A stretch of DNA of 57,823 nt from Desulfarculales bacterium UBA702 (GCA_002298165.1 DBMI01000101.1:39571-97393), one strand, 5' to 3'; positions 42,205 through 52,027 are shown, numbered from the stretch's first letter. Numbers and translations: made by a program. The notes: generated from the sequence alone by a model not told the origin.

Positions 42205-44868
42205 TTACTTCACAACTTTATAGGGCCGCATCATCTCATTGTCTTCGTGATCGACTATATGGCAATGCCATACATAGCCGGGGCCCGCGGTCGGGTCAAA
42301 CCCGTACAGATTTTTACCCGCCAGGGATTGACCGGCTGCCTGTTTGATAGATGTTGGCGTCCATCGCACAAGTAATCTCAGCACCTGGCCGGGATAGGCG
42401 ACCGCCGTGTCCCTCCAGCCGTTTTCCCAGCTCTGCGGCAGAATCTTCGACCCCACAAGGAATGGACCTACTGCCGGGTTTCCACCTATGGCCCCATCCG
42501 CGTTTACACCCAGGTAAGACTTTGGCGGGCCGTATTCGGGACAGGGGTTGAATGCTGAATAATCGGTGTTCAAATAAAGCTTGAAGGGGGCTCCAGTGTA
42601 AGCCGCGCACACCGGTTGAGCGCCGCCGATTGGCGCGCCGGTTGAGTCGAATGCCGTTCCATCCGGGTAGAAAGCTTTAGGCCAGGCGCCCGGAACAACA
42701 GCTCCCGAGACCGGGTCCACATATCCTATGTAACCGCCTGTTTGCCCGGTGAGGGTGCCGTCGGTATCGAAAGCCTGTCGATTGAGAATCTGGAACTGGG
42801 TAAGGTGTGTGTGCATCGGGTGGGCATCAACGGTCAGATTGATGATGTCCCACTCTTCAATGGCCCCTTGCCGCGGCAGTTCACTCATGCCGTCAATCGG
42901 GAAATCCGCCTCGATGCCGGGCGAGAACAATCCATCCCACCTGGTGTTTTGGACTAGAACTTCGATAGGACCACCAGGGGGACCGAAGTTCGAACCCGTA
43001 CCTTCCCACTCCTTCAAAATAAGTTGGCGCTTTTTGGTGACGTTAGCGGCCGTACCATCGCCGGTGATGCCGGCAAGGTCGACCAGTTGAGTCCGGCGTT
43101 TGCATCCGCCGCTTGCCGGATCGCAACTCTTGTCGGGGTGTTTGAGCGCGATTACCTGGAACTGCATGATTTTGCTCATCTGCGGCTGGTCCGCCGGACA
43201 ATAATTAACTCCGTTTATGGCAAATACACTACTGGGGGGACAGTTGGGCGCGACTGGGTCATTGTTAAATGGAAATGGCACAGGCGAGAGTCCCGATGGA
43301 AATGGAACAGGTGCATCGTTTAAGAGAGTAACGGTATTTCCGGGAACAAGACCTGTGAAATCAACAATCACATACTCCCTCTGACCCGGAGCGATAAAGA
43401 CGTTTGTTTTGTATCCGGGGCCCGGAGGAGTATTGCTGTTGAAAGTCATGTCGATTTTAGCGGGAGCATTCAGATAATTATCATCATTGCCTACCACATA
43501 AACGCCCGGTTGGGGCTCGCCCGCTGTCAGATCGCCAAATGTCAGATTGTACATTCTCGCATTGGAGCCGTCGAGCAGGCGAAAAAGATAGCGTCGGGGT
43601 TCAATCTGCATATAAGGCCATGGTGCGCCGTTCACGATTGCTACATCCCCTATGAATTCCGGGATCCAGAAGGTATGAAGGGCCGGGTTGGGCGTCGGAC
43701 CGTTAAGGCACGGATCACCGGACAAGCCGGTACCGCAGATAGCCAACTGGGACTGACTGTTCCATCCATCAGGAAAGTAGAGGCGCCCCTTGGTGTCGAA
43801 CTGGCGGTCCTGGATGGCCATCTCGACTTCATAGGCCCCTTGGGGAAGGTTGTGTGGCTCTTTAGAGGGGTCGCGAAGGAAGTAGAAAGCCTCCAGGCCA
43901 CTGTAAACGTTGGTGCGCGTTATACCGAGGCCGTGGTCATGGAACCAGAGAGTTCCGGGCTCCTGGGCGTTGTCGTATATGTAGGTGGCTTTGCCCGGGC
44001 CGGGCTTGGCAAACGACTGCTTCGCCAACCAATGCGAAAAGGCGGGAAGGCCTGCAATGCCGCTCTTGTAGCCGGTGCCCTTAAGGGAGGTGTTCCCAAA
44101 ATTGTAGAGAGCATTGAATGTCGAGTAGCCGGGGCCGTTGATACTCTCGAAAGTTGGCGTATACCACGCATCCGGGCCTCCGTCGTAATATGAGGGGACC
44201 TCTGACCCGTGCAGGTGCGGCACGGTGGGTTGGGGACCGATAAACGGCTTGTCGCAATCATACACTATGTTTGTGTATGGATCCTGAATTGTACCCAGCG
44301 GATTGTTCATGCAGGGATTGTGCATCATCGCTTCTGCCGCGGTTGGAAAACGAACCGGGGTTTTTAGAGGATCGAGCGGATTCGCCCAATGGATCTCGGG
44401 GTCCACGGAGATCAAGCCCTGAACCTGAGCAAGGGGGTTATTAGGATCGAAACTTGGCAAGTGGTTCTCGTAGGTGATCGTGGTAGGTATATTACGCCAG
44501 TTTTCTACCGTTACCCCAGGCCAAAGAGCTGGAGCGAGCTTCTTTCCGGTGAATGAATCGTAGATTTCATAAACCCAGACATTTGTCGGGCCAAAACCCA
44601 AAGATTTTGGCAGGACCTGCTGCTGTGCTTCCACCATCTTGATTGTGAGAAAAGGGTGAAGAGCTGCATTTACCCTGGGAAGAGCAGCGTTGTAGCCAGG
44701 ACCGAAAATGGGCAATTCTGACTGAAACTGCGGCAGGGTTGAACCATCGAGGGCGGTCTGATCTATCCAGTAGCTCGCCAATGCGCTGCCGGCGGCAATC
44801 AGGCATGCTCCAAAGAAGGCAAGCACCACCAAAAAACCGAGGAATCCATTTCTTCTACACCTAGACAT
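42205..44868 (-). CDS. Secreted multicopper oxidase
   Basis: About 887 residues from the ATG at 44868 (GGAG six bases upstream). Signal peptide about 1-31 (ends GSALAS). All four copper-binding motifs are present in order: PHLHGSEVPS, WFHDHGLGITR, HPMHTHLTQF and the C-terminal WHCHIVDHEDNEMM with the type 1 copper Cys, His and Met. This is the CotA/bilirubin-oxidase-like arrangement, and the protein is longer than most (about 500-650) owing to inserts between domains. It couples substrate oxidation to O2 reduction in the periplasm, surprising in an apparent anaerobe; metal or oxygen detoxification is possible. Confidence 0.9.
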   Translation of the reverse strand: MSRCRRNGFLGFLVVLAFFGACLIAAGSALASYWIDQTALDGSTLPQFQSELPIFGPGYNAALPRVNAALHPFLTIKMVEAQQQVLPKSLGFGPTNVWVYEIYDSFTGKKLAPALWPGVTVENWRNIPTTITYENHLPSFDPNNPLAQVQGLISVDPEIHWANPLDPLKTPVRFPTAAEAMMHNPCMNNPLGTIQDPYTNIVYDCDKPFIGPQPTVPHLHGSEVPSYYDGGPDAWYTPTFESINGPGYSTFNALYNFGNTSLKGTGYKSGIAGLPAFSHWLAKQSFAKPGPGKATYIYDNAQEPGTLWFHDHGLGITRTNVYSGLEAFYFLRDPSKEPHNLPQGAYEVEMAIQDRQFDTKGRLYFPDGWNSQSQLAICGTGLSGDPCLNGPTPNPALHTFWIPEFIGDVAIVNGAPWPYMQIEPRRYLFRLLDGSNARMYNLTFGDLTAGEPQPGVYVVGNDDNYLNAPAKIDMTFNSNTPPGPGYKTNVFIAPGQREYVIVDFTGLVPGNTVTLLNDAPVPFPSGLSPVPFPFNNDPVAPNCPPSSVFAINGVNYCPADQPQMSKIMQFQVIALKHPDKSCDPASGGCKRRTQLVDLAGITGDGTAANVTKKRQLILKEWEGTGSNFGPPGGPIEVLVQNTRWDGLFSPGIEADFPIDGMSELPRQGAIEEWDIINLTVDAHPMHTHLTQFQILNRQAFDTDGTLTGQTGGYIGYVDPVSGAVVPGAWPKAFYPDGTAFDSTGAPIGGAQPVCAAYTGAPFKLYLNTDYSAFNPCPEYGPPKSYLGVNADGAIGGNPAVGPFLVGSKILPQSWENGWRDTAVAYPGQVLRLLVRWTPTSIKQAAGQSLAGKNLYGFDPTAGPGYVWHCHIVDHEDNEMMRPYKVVK

Positions 44869-45234
44869 AATGTGCTCCAATTCTTCCAACCTTGTGACTG
44901 AAAACTGGCTGTGATCCCCCCTTCGCCAGGAAGTCATCCTGTGCTGTTCACAAGGGGCGGGCGGTAACTCTTGGCGACAAATTTAAAAAATAATGGCTAG
45001 TTGAAACATAGGGGGAACTGAGCATTTTATGATAATCAATCTGGTATTTTGAGGTGGTGACACGTATGAACACAAAGAGCGTATTATGTACCCCGCTCAG
45101 CCCCTTCTTTCACTCTGAAGGGTGAGCCAGAGTTTGCGGGTATAAGACGCCATTCTCTGGATTCCTTACTCATGCAGGACTTGCAACGGAGGGAGGATGA
45201 TGGTGTAGCTCGGCGGGAGTTTATTCTGAACAAT
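44869..45234. other. Gap of 366 bases
   Basis: No conserved gene. A 19-codon frame (45066-45125) has GAGGTGG upstream of its ATG, but its product resembles nothing I know. The region should hold the promoter of the oxidase gene. Confidence 0.5.
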
Positions 45235-45630
45235 TTACAAGTGCTTTTCTCCGGTGGATTCCGCCCCTTCAGGTATGGCCTTAAATATTCCCTCAAAGAG
45301 TGTATCTGTCGTTGTCCTGATCAAATCATCCAAATGCCGAAAGCGCTCTATCAGGGTTATGGCGAAAGGAGTGAGTACCGATCCCCCTCCGTGTGCCCCG
45401 CCGGCCCGCTTAGTGAGAAGCGGCTTTCCGAGCCGGTCTTCAGTAGCCTTGATTTTGCCCCATACGGCACGATAACTCATATGGAGTTCGGCGGCGGCGG
45501 CCAGTATTGAACCCGTCTTCTCGACGGCATTGAGTATCTTCAGGCGCCCTGCTCCGAAGACTACTTTCCCAGTTGGATCTTCTATCCAAATCTTTGATTT
45601 AACCGTTAGTTTCATCGAATCTGAAGTCAC
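45235..45630 (-). CDS. ModE-like winged-helix regulator (molybdate/tungstate type)
   Basis: 131 residues from the GTG at 45630, which has GAGGGGG seven bases upstream; an ATG five codons later lacks this. The N-terminal LysR-type winged helix matches ModE (GRLKILNAVEKTGSILAAAAELHMSYRAVWGKIKATEDRLGKPLL, then the GGGSVLTPFAITLIERF wing). It ends without a TOBE/molbindin domain, so the oxyanion must be sensed otherwise, or the protein responds indirectly. It is divergent from tupA, with a palindromic site between them, and probably controls that gene. Confidence 0.82.
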   Translation of the reverse strand: MTSDSMKLTVKSKIWIEDPTGKVVFGAGRLKILNAVEKTGSILAAAAELHMSYRAVWGKIKATEDRLGKPLLTKRAGGAHGGGSVLTPFAITLIERFRHLDDLIRTTTDTLFEGIFKAIPEGAESTGEKHL

Positions 45631-45711
45631 TGCTCAGCCCCCTCAGGCAAGAATATCCGCGAATCATTGCACGCTCCGACAATCGCCCAGGAGCTTAGTG
45701 CTGTCAAGTCA

Positions 45712-45725
45712 GATTCCCGGGAATC
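45712..45725. promoter_or_regulatory. 14-bp perfect palindrome in the regulator-tupA intergenic region
   Basis: GATTCCCGGGAATC is fully self-complementary and lies 28 bases left of the second palindrome. It could be a separate operator. Confidence 0.4.
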
Positions 45726-45739
45726 GGAATGGGCGCCAT

Positions 45740-45757
45740 TATGTCATTGTTGACATA
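45740..45757. promoter_or_regulatory. Candidate ModE/TunR-type operator
   Basis: TATGTCA-TTGT-TGACATA, a perfect 7-bp inverted repeat extended by TCG on the right, 82 bases before the tupA ATG and 110 bases before the regulator start. Half-sites resemble the TAT-rich arms of ModE-family operators. The match to a specific consensus is from memory. Confidence 0.5.
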
Positions 45758-45839
45758 TCGAGGGCATACTGCTAGACCTATTTCGAGTGAATTTGCAGGC
45801 TCTAATAAAATCTCTGACCAACCAACAGGGGGGAGTGTC

Positions 45840-46670
45840 ATGTGCAAAACCATTTTTGCTGTTGCCCTGGCCGCGGCATGTTTCTGGGTGGCTGACGTCC
45901 GGGCCCAGGCACCCGCCAATAAAGATGTCATTCTTGCCACTACGACCTCTACTGTCGATTCAGGCCTGCTCGATGTCCTCATGCCTGTCTTTGAAAAGAA
46001 AACCGGATATCGCGTTAAAACGATTTCAGCGGGTACCGGGCAGTCGCTGGCGATGGGTGAAAAAGGCGAGGCGGATGTTCTCCTGACTCATGCACCCAAG
46101 GCTGAAAAGAAGCTTGTCGATTCGGGAGCGGTCGTAAATTACCAGCTTGTAATGCACAATGATTTCATTATAGTCGGCCCCCCGGCAGACCCGGCTGGAG
46201 TCAAGGGAAAACCCAGCACGGAAGCATTTAAGGCTATTGCCGCCAAGCAGGCAATCTTCATATCACGTGGAGATGATTCCGGTACGCATAAGCAGGAACT
46301 TTCGGTTTGGAAAAACGCTGAAATAACTCCCGCGGGCTCAAAATGGTATCATGAGTCCGGCCAGGGGATGGGTGCGACTCTGCTCATGGCATCCGAGAAG
46401 CAGGGATATACCCTTACTGATCGCGCAACTTACTTGGCCCAAAAGAACAATGTCCAGCTTGAGATTCTCTCCGAAGGCGACGCGGCCCTCCTCAATATCT
46501 ACCATGTCATGCAGGTAAACCCTGAGAAATTCTCAAAAGTTAACGGGCCGGGAGCAAAAGCCTTTGTAGAATTTATGGTCGATCCCGAAATCCAGAAGAT
46601 GATCGGCGAATTCGGGAAGGATAAGTTTGGTCAGGCTTTATTCGTCCCGGACGCCGGAAAGCAGATGTAG
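45840..46670 (+). CDS. tupA: Tungstate ABC transporter substrate-binding protein
   Basis: 276 residues from the ATG at 45840, with GGGGGGAG directly upstream. Signal peptide about 1-23. The mature start VILATTTSTVDSGLLDVLMPVFEKKTGY and SAGTGQSLAMGEKGEADVLLTHAPKAEK are TupA hallmarks, and SRGDDSGTHKQELSVWK carries oxyanion contacts. It delivers tungstate to an importer for tungsten-dependent enzymes such as formate dehydrogenase. Unusually, tupB and tupC do not follow; an MFS gene lies 216 bases downstream instead. Confidence 0.9.
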   Translation: MCKTIFAVALAAACFWVADVRAQAPANKDVILATTTSTVDSGLLDVLMPVFEKKTGYRVKTISAGTGQSLAMGEKGEADVLLTHAPKAEKKLVDSGAVVNYQLVMHNDFIIVGPPADPAGVKGKPSTEAFKAIAAKQAIFISRGDDSGTHKQELSVWKNAEITPAGSKWYHESGQGMGATLLMASEKQGYTLTDRATYLAQKNNVQLEILSEGDAALLNIYHVMQVNPEKFSKVNGPGAKAFVEFMVDPEIQKMIGEFGKDKFGQALFVPDAGKQM

Positions 46671-46886
46671 AAATGGAGGTGGAAGCGGCAAGGGGAGGCG
46701 AAAACGCCCCCGAAATCCCTCGAATTCTTCTCTTCCAACAACTGGAACTTAAGCGGCACTGCCGTCTGACGGAAATTGCAGGGGGGAAGGATTACTTTAA
46801 TTTTATTGATATGCCATGGAGTCATGTCCAATTGAGAAGTTGGGGGAATAATAATCAAGAAGATATCTACGGACATTCCTGCAAGG

Positions 46887-48308
46887 ATGGACCGCCTGCC
46901 TTGGGGCCGCTTCCATTGGCTGGTGGTGATATCACTCGGTATAATCTGGATACTGGACGGCCTGGAAGTAACAATTGTTGGCTCGCTTTCCGGAATCCTG
47001 CAGGATGCGCGAACGCTTGGGTTTTCGAGCACCGATATTGGCCTTACGGCAACATCGTATCTCACCGGAGCGGTGCTGGGATCGCTCTACTTTGGCTACC
47101 TGACCGATAAACTCGGCCGCAAAAAGCTTTTCCATATCACGCTGGTTCTTTATTTGAGCGCAACCGCCGCTACCGCGTTTTCATGGGACCTGTGGAGTTT
47201 TATAGCTTTCAGGTTTCTTACCGGCGCCGGGATTGGTGGGGAGTATTCGGCCATAAATTCGGCCATAGACGAACTCATTCCAGCGCGGGTGCGCGGAACA
47301 GCCGATCTTATTATCAACAGCAGTTTCTGGGTTGGAACGGCGATCGGCTCGGCCGGGTCATTGATCTTTCTGAATGAGAATATATTTCCGGCAAACATCG
47401 GCTGGAGGGTGGGATTCGGCCTCGGAGCATTTCTCGGGCTTTCCGTGCTGGTACTGAGGCAGTTTCTCCCGGAAAGCCCACGATGGCTCATAACCCACGG
47501 CAGGATCGAAGAGGCTGAAGAAATAGTCACCAGGATCGAGGAGGGCGTAAAGGAAAGCCTGCACATTGAGGATCTGCCGCAACCTTCAGGAAGCATTGAA
47601 ATAGATCCCCATTCGCGAGTTGGCATCCGGCAAATGGCAAGGACTATTCTTCGGTCCTACGCCCGTCGCACAGTGCTCGGGCTGTGCCTTATGACCTCGC
47701 AGGCATTTTTCTACAACGGCATTTCCTTTACCTATCCCCTCGTACTGACAGTGTTTTATTCGATTGCGCCTGACCGCCTGGGATTATATCTGCTGCCCTT
47801 TGCCGCCGGCAATTTCATGGGGCCGCTTCTGATCGGGCGCCTTTTCGACACTGTTGGACGAAGGGTTATGATTTCTTTGACTTACTCCCTCTCGGGCATG
47901 CTTCTGATTATCTCGGGATACTTCTTCGCCCATAACATGCTGACCGCTTTTTCACAGACCGTTGCCTGGATGGCAATATTTTTCATCGCCTCTTCGGCTG
48001 CAAGTTCGGCCTACCTGACCGTAAGCGAGATATTCCCGGTGGAGACGCGCGCTATCGCAATATCTCTGTTCTACTCGGTCGGGACGGGAGTGGGAGGTGT
48101 TGCCGCGCCGTACATCTTTGGAGTGCTGGTGCAGTCGGGGTCGCGCTTTAGTATCTTCTACGGCTACATGTTTTGCGGGCTTCTGATGATAGGCTCGGCA
48201 ATAGTCGAGCTTATCATTGGAGTGGACGCGGAGCGAAAATCACTCGAAGACATTGCCCGACCCCTCTCCGCCGGCCCTGAACCGGAATCCCGGAAAATGC
48301 GCCCCTGA
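46887..48308 (+). CDS. MFS transporter, sugar/metabolite porter type
   Basis: 473 residues with 12 predicted membrane spans. The loop 2-3 motif GYLTDKLGRKKL, the RFLTGAGIGGEYSAI segment after helix 4, and PESPRWLI before the central loop place it in the sugar porter/metabolite:H+ symporter group. The ATG has only AAGG directly adjacent, so the start is slightly uncertain. The substrate is unknown; position after tupA may be accidental. Confidence 0.85.
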   Translation: MDRLPWGRFHWLVVISLGIIWILDGLEVTIVGSLSGILQDARTLGFSSTDIGLTATSYLTGAVLGSLYFGYLTDKLGRKKLFHITLVLYLSATAATAFSWDLWSFIAFRFLTGAGIGGEYSAINSAIDELIPARVRGTADLIINSSFWVGTAIGSAGSLIFLNENIFPANIGWRVGFGLGAFLGLSVLVLRQFLPESPRWLITHGRIEEAEEIVTRIEEGVKESLHIEDLPQPSGSIEIDPHSRVGIRQMARTILRSYARRTVLGLCLMTSQAFFYNGISFTYPLVLTVFYSIAPDRLGLYLLPFAAGNFMGPLLIGRLFDTVGRRVMISLTYSLSGMLLIISGYFFAHNMLTAFSQTVAWMAIFFIASSAASSAYLTVSEIFPVETRAIAISLFYSVGTGVGGVAAPYIFGVLVQSGSRFSIFYGYMFCGLLMIGSAIVELIIGVDAERKSLEDIARPLSAGPEPESRKMRP

Positions 48309-48541
48309 TACTTGATCCGATGGGCAACAGCCTCTTATTCTGCCCACGAGGCGGATCTTTATTATCTTTGAATTCAAGCAGTTGCGTTAATGATGACCCG
48401 GATCAGTCCTCGAACGAGCGAGAGGACTTTCCCGCCGGAGATTTTCCTCATCCACTTCTGAAATCAGTCCGATTTTATAACCGAGTTGTCTCAAACAACG
48501 TTTCCCAAACAGTAGACATTAAACATTAAAGGGCTACCAAA

Positions 48542-50698
48542 ATGCGGTGGTGCTGCAGTACGTCTGCGCTCGGACGCTGGTTTTTTCTTACAGTAATTAT
48601 GCTAACCATAACAATGCCATACAATCTCGAGGCAAGTTCTCTCCCGGCAGGTCTCAAGGGCAGGCTTTTTGTCGGCTATCAGGGTTGGTTTGGCTGTCCG
48701 GGGGATTTCGAAGGCAATACCGAATGGTATCATTGGTTTACAAGTAATACTCCCGATGCAGCCCATCTTCGTGTCGATCTTCTGCCTTCAGTGGGTCGGT
48801 TTGAATCCGCGGATCTTTGCAGCACGGATCTGCGCGGATCAGACGGATCGACAGTTTCTCTTTTCTCATCCCAAAATACACGTGTAGTTGCAGCCCACTT
48901 CGAGTGGATGTCCCAAAATGGAATCGATGGGGCCGCCGTGCAGCGTTTTGTCGGTGTGTTGAGCGATACGAAGCAGATGCGGCGAAGCGATAATGTAATG
49001 CTCAATGTCAAAGCAGGCGCGGAAGGGGCCGGCCGGATTTTCTACATCACCTATGACGTCTCCGGAGCAAGCTCTCAGAGTGTTATCAGCGATATCCGCA
49101 AAGACTGGAAACATCTTGTAAACGATCTCAAACTTACATCCAGTTCCTCTTACCTTAAGGCCAACGGCAAACCGGTGCTGCAGCTTTGGGGTTTCGGTTT
49201 CACGGATCGCCCGGGGTCCCCCGCGGAAGTACTGAGCCTGATCGATGACCTGAAAGCGGGTAACGATGGTCTTGAAGCGGTAACGCTCATCGGAGGAGTG
49301 CCGACACACTGGCGGACCCTCACAGAGGATTCCAAAACCGATGTCGGCTGGGCTTGGGTCTATCGGAGCTACGACGTAATAAGTCCGTGGTCCGTCGGAC
49401 GATTTGGTGACGAGGACGGGGCTGACAGTTTCATCCGATCCAATGTCGTTCCAGATCTCGAGGAAACCGGGAGGCTTCAAATCGGGTATATGCCTGTTAT
49501 TTTTCCGGGATTTTCCTGGTACAACCTTATGACCGGCATGGGACTCCCTCAAAAAGCCATTTTGAACCAGATCCCACGTCAATGCGGCGATTTCCTCTGG
49601 CGACAGGTCTATAATCTGCTCGGCACAGGTATCGAAACAATGTATGCGGCAATGTTCGATGAGGCCGACGAAGGGACAGCACTCTTCCCTATTGCCGCCA
49701 GATCCGAAGGGCTGTCCCAAGGCGGAAAAATTGTATATCCAGATCAGGACGGCTGTTCATTGCCGGCCGACTGGTACCTGCAGGTCACCGGACAGGCCGC
49801 GAAGTTTTTGCGGGGCGGCCAGTTGCCGCCAAAAATATTGAAATCGGCGATGGGAGCTACATCGCTGGCCGCCGACTTTGGTTCCAAGGGACTTTGGGTG
49901 TTGCAGGACATGGTGTGGAAAACGGTGGCCGAATCTCCACCTGAGAAGTTGACGTCATATAGTCGAAAGCTGGTCGCAGATTTTCCTGGATACGGCATCT
50001 ACGAGTACGACGGCGCAACCCTGACCGCAATATCATCTCATGGAAGTTTTCGCGAAACGCCCGGGTCCGACAGTGTCTACATCGATGCCTCGGGTTTGTG
50101 GCGCTGGAACGGCGAGTGGACCCAGTTATCGGCGAATGCCCCCGGCAATATGGTCTCTTCCGGTTCCTACGTATACGCGGACTTCCCATCGTGGGGTCTA
50201 TACGAATGGAACGGCAGTTCCTGGTCGCGGATTAACGCCAATGCACCGGTCAGCATGGTCGCCTGGGGCAATAACCTGTACGCTAATTACGGTGAGTGGG
50301 GACTATGGAGTTGGAACGGCAGCGCCTGGACACAGATTTCGGCGACCTATGCAAAGAGTATGTGTATCGCCGGGTCTATACTGTATGTGGATTTCTCACC
50401 ATATGGACTTTGGCAGTGGGACGGGTCTTCATGGACCCAGATAGATGCCAATTCACCGGAAGGCATGGTTCCCTCGGGTGCCAATCTTTACGCGAACTAC
50501 GGAGCCTGGGGACTATGGCAATGGAACGGGTCCGGCTGGAGTCAACTCACTCCCAACGCTCCTGGCGACATGGCGGTGGGAGGTGCTAGCCTCTTCGCAA
50601 GTTTTGGCTCCTGGGGCGTTTGGCAATGGGATGGGAGTTCATGGACCATGCTCTCACCAATGGAAGCCAGGCAAATCGTGGTTGTTGGCAATAACTGA
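48542..50698 (+). CDS. Secreted GH71/GH99-like glycosidase with W-rich C-terminal repeats
   Basis: 718 residues. Signal peptide about 1-32. Residues about 35-430 match the bacterial GH71/99-like domain (RLFVGYQGWFGCPGD, WYHWFTSN, and AMFDEADEGTALF with acidic residues in the likely catalytic loop). Residues about 475-718 comprise seven repeats of about 35 residues built on GLWxWNGSSWTQI, reminiscent of tectonin-type beta-propellers that bind carbohydrate. The pairing suggests an extracellular enzyme that binds and cleaves mannan- or xylan-like glycans; substrate is unknown. AAAGGG precedes the ATG. Confidence 0.78.
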   Translation: MRWCCSTSALGRWFFLTVIMLTITMPYNLEASSLPAGLKGRLFVGYQGWFGCPGDFEGNTEWYHWFTSNTPDAAHLRVDLLPSVGRFESADLCSTDLRGSDGSTVSLFSSQNTRVVAAHFEWMSQNGIDGAAVQRFVGVLSDTKQMRRSDNVMLNVKAGAEGAGRIFYITYDVSGASSQSVISDIRKDWKHLVNDLKLTSSSSYLKANGKPVLQLWGFGFTDRPGSPAEVLSLIDDLKAGNDGLEAVTLIGGVPTHWRTLTEDSKTDVGWAWVYRSYDVISPWSVGRFGDEDGADSFIRSNVVPDLEETGRLQIGYMPVIFPGFSWYNLMTGMGLPQKAILNQIPRQCGDFLWRQVYNLLGTGIETMYAAMFDEADEGTALFPIAARSEGLSQGGKIVYPDQDGCSLPADWYLQVTGQAAKFLRGGQLPPKILKSAMGATSLAADFGSKGLWVLQDMVWKTVAESPPEKLTSYSRKLVADFPGYGIYEYDGATLTAISSHGSFRETPGSDSVYIDASGLWRWNGEWTQLSANAPGNMVSSGSYVYADFPSWGLYEWNGSSWSRINANAPVSMVAWGNNLYANYGEWGLWSWNGSAWTQISATYAKSMCIAGSILYVDFSPYGLWQWDGSSWTQIDANSPEGMVPSGANLYANYGAWGLWQWNGSGWSQLTPNAPGDMAVGGASLFASFGSWGVWQWDGSSWTMLSPMEARQIVVVGNN

Positions 50699-50839
50699 GG
50701 ACTCAAGCAGCCCCCGAGGGGGACAGCACCTACCCAAGATGATCCACCATCTATGCCCTCCCCATTTCATTTTTGAGGGCCACGCGCTATAATCCCTGGT
50801 CCGAATCCTTTCTCATCCGATTTTCATAGAGCAGGTGAA

Positions 50840-52027
50840 ATGAGAGAATTGGCTGTACCCTCCAGTAAGGTGCTGGCGCCCAGCCGGGCTGCCGTTTTGT
50901 TGTCACTGTTCGTCGCCGGTTTTTCAACATTCCTCAACCTGTATGCCACCCAGCCGTTGCTGCCCGAATTCAGGCAGCTCTTCGGGGCATCCGAGCTGAT
51001 GGTCAGCCTCACCGTTTGCGGTCCCGTCCTGGCCGTTGCCTTGACCGCGCCGCTGCTCGGTGTACTTGCGGATGCTCTGGGGCGAAAGCGCGTTATTGTC
51101 GCCGCCATGCTTGGCCTGGCCATTCCCACGGCCCTTGCCGCCACTTCATCCAATCTGGGGCAACTTATCGCGTGGCGTTTCGTTCAGGGCATTTTCGTAC
51201 CCGGCGTCATAACAGTGGCGATGGCCTACATCAGTGAGGAAGTTCCCAGCCATATCATCGGATCCACCATGTCGATTTATATTACTGGTGGTGTTGTCGG
51301 CGGCTTCTCCGGGCGATTTCTGACTGGCGTGTTAGCGCATCACTGGGGCTGGCGGATTCCTTTTGTGGTCCTCGGGGTCATTACCGTGGCGGGTGCCCTT
51401 TTAACGTGGGGTTTTCTCCCGAGGGCCAGAAAATTCATCCGCCAAAAAGATTGGGGCGCATCGCACAGGTCGGTACGTATGCACCTTTGCAATCCTCAGC
51501 TTCTGGCGACATACGCAGTGGGATTCAGCGTTCTTTTCTGCATGGTTGCGGCATTTACCTACATTAATTTTTATCTCGCCGACAAGCCTTTCGAACTCGG
51601 GCCGGCAGCCCTCGGATTAATTTTTTCCGTTTATCTGATCGGGGCGGCCATTACCCCCACGGCAGGCAGATTTCTGGACAAATTCGGGTACCGCAGGGTA
51701 ATCATGGCGGCTGCTGCGATGATGGCCGCGGGCATGCTGCTCACACTCGTTCGATCAATTCCCGTCATAATCGTAGGGATGGCGCTCGGGGCGACAGGGG
51801 TCTTTGTCAGCCAGGCAGCGGCATCCAGCAACGTGGGCAAGGCCGCCAAAAGCGCCCGTTCATCGGCCGCGGGGCTCTACGTCTCACTCTACTATCTTGG
51901 TGGATGCACCGGGTCGATTTTGCCGGGCCTTTTCTGGGACCGCACTGGATGGCCCGGGTGCGTGGCCGTGATCATCTGCATGCAATCGATAACGGCGCTC
52001 ATAGCTTACAGGTTATGGAAAGACTGA
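50840..52027 (+). CDS. MFS transporter, YnfM-like exporter group
   Basis: 395 residues, 12 membrane spans. The FLNLYATQPLLPEF motif in helix 1, LGVLADALGRKRVI in loop 2-3 and YISEEVPSHIIGSTMSIYITG after helix 4 are typical of the YnfM/AraJ-like drug and metabolite efflux group. AGGTG precedes the ATG. No regulator or partner adjoins it; substrate unknown. Confidence 0.85.
   Translation: MRELAVPSSKVLAPSRAAVLLSLFVAGFSTFLNLYATQPLLPEFRQLFGASELMVSLTVCGPVLAVALTAPLLGVLADALGRKRVIVAAMLGLAIPTALAATSSNLGQLIAWRFVQGIFVPGVITVAMAYISEEVPSHIIGSTMSIYITGGVVGGFSGRFLTGVLAHHWGWRIPFVVLGVITVAGALLTWGFLPRARKFIRQKDWGASHRSVRMHLCNPQLLATYAVGFSVLFCMVAAFTYINFYLADKPFELGPAALGLIFSVYLIGAAITPTAGRFLDKFGYRRVIMAAAAMMAAGMLLTLVRSIPVIIVGMALGATGVFVSQAAASSNVGKAAKSARSSAAGLYVSLYYLGGCTGSILPGLFWDRTGWPGCVAVIICMQSITALIAYRLWKD

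Noticed and set aside
43510..44193. A 227-codon plus-strand frame
   Set aside because: It is antisense to the multicopper oxidase copper-site region and arises from high GC third positions.
45066..45125. A 19-codon frame with a ribosome-site-like GAGGTGG
   Set aside because: Too short, no homology recognised, and no regulated gene lies directly downstream on that strand.
48866..49720. A 284-codon minus-strand frame
   Set aside because: It mirrors the GH71/99-like domain on the opposite strand and shows no recognisable motif.
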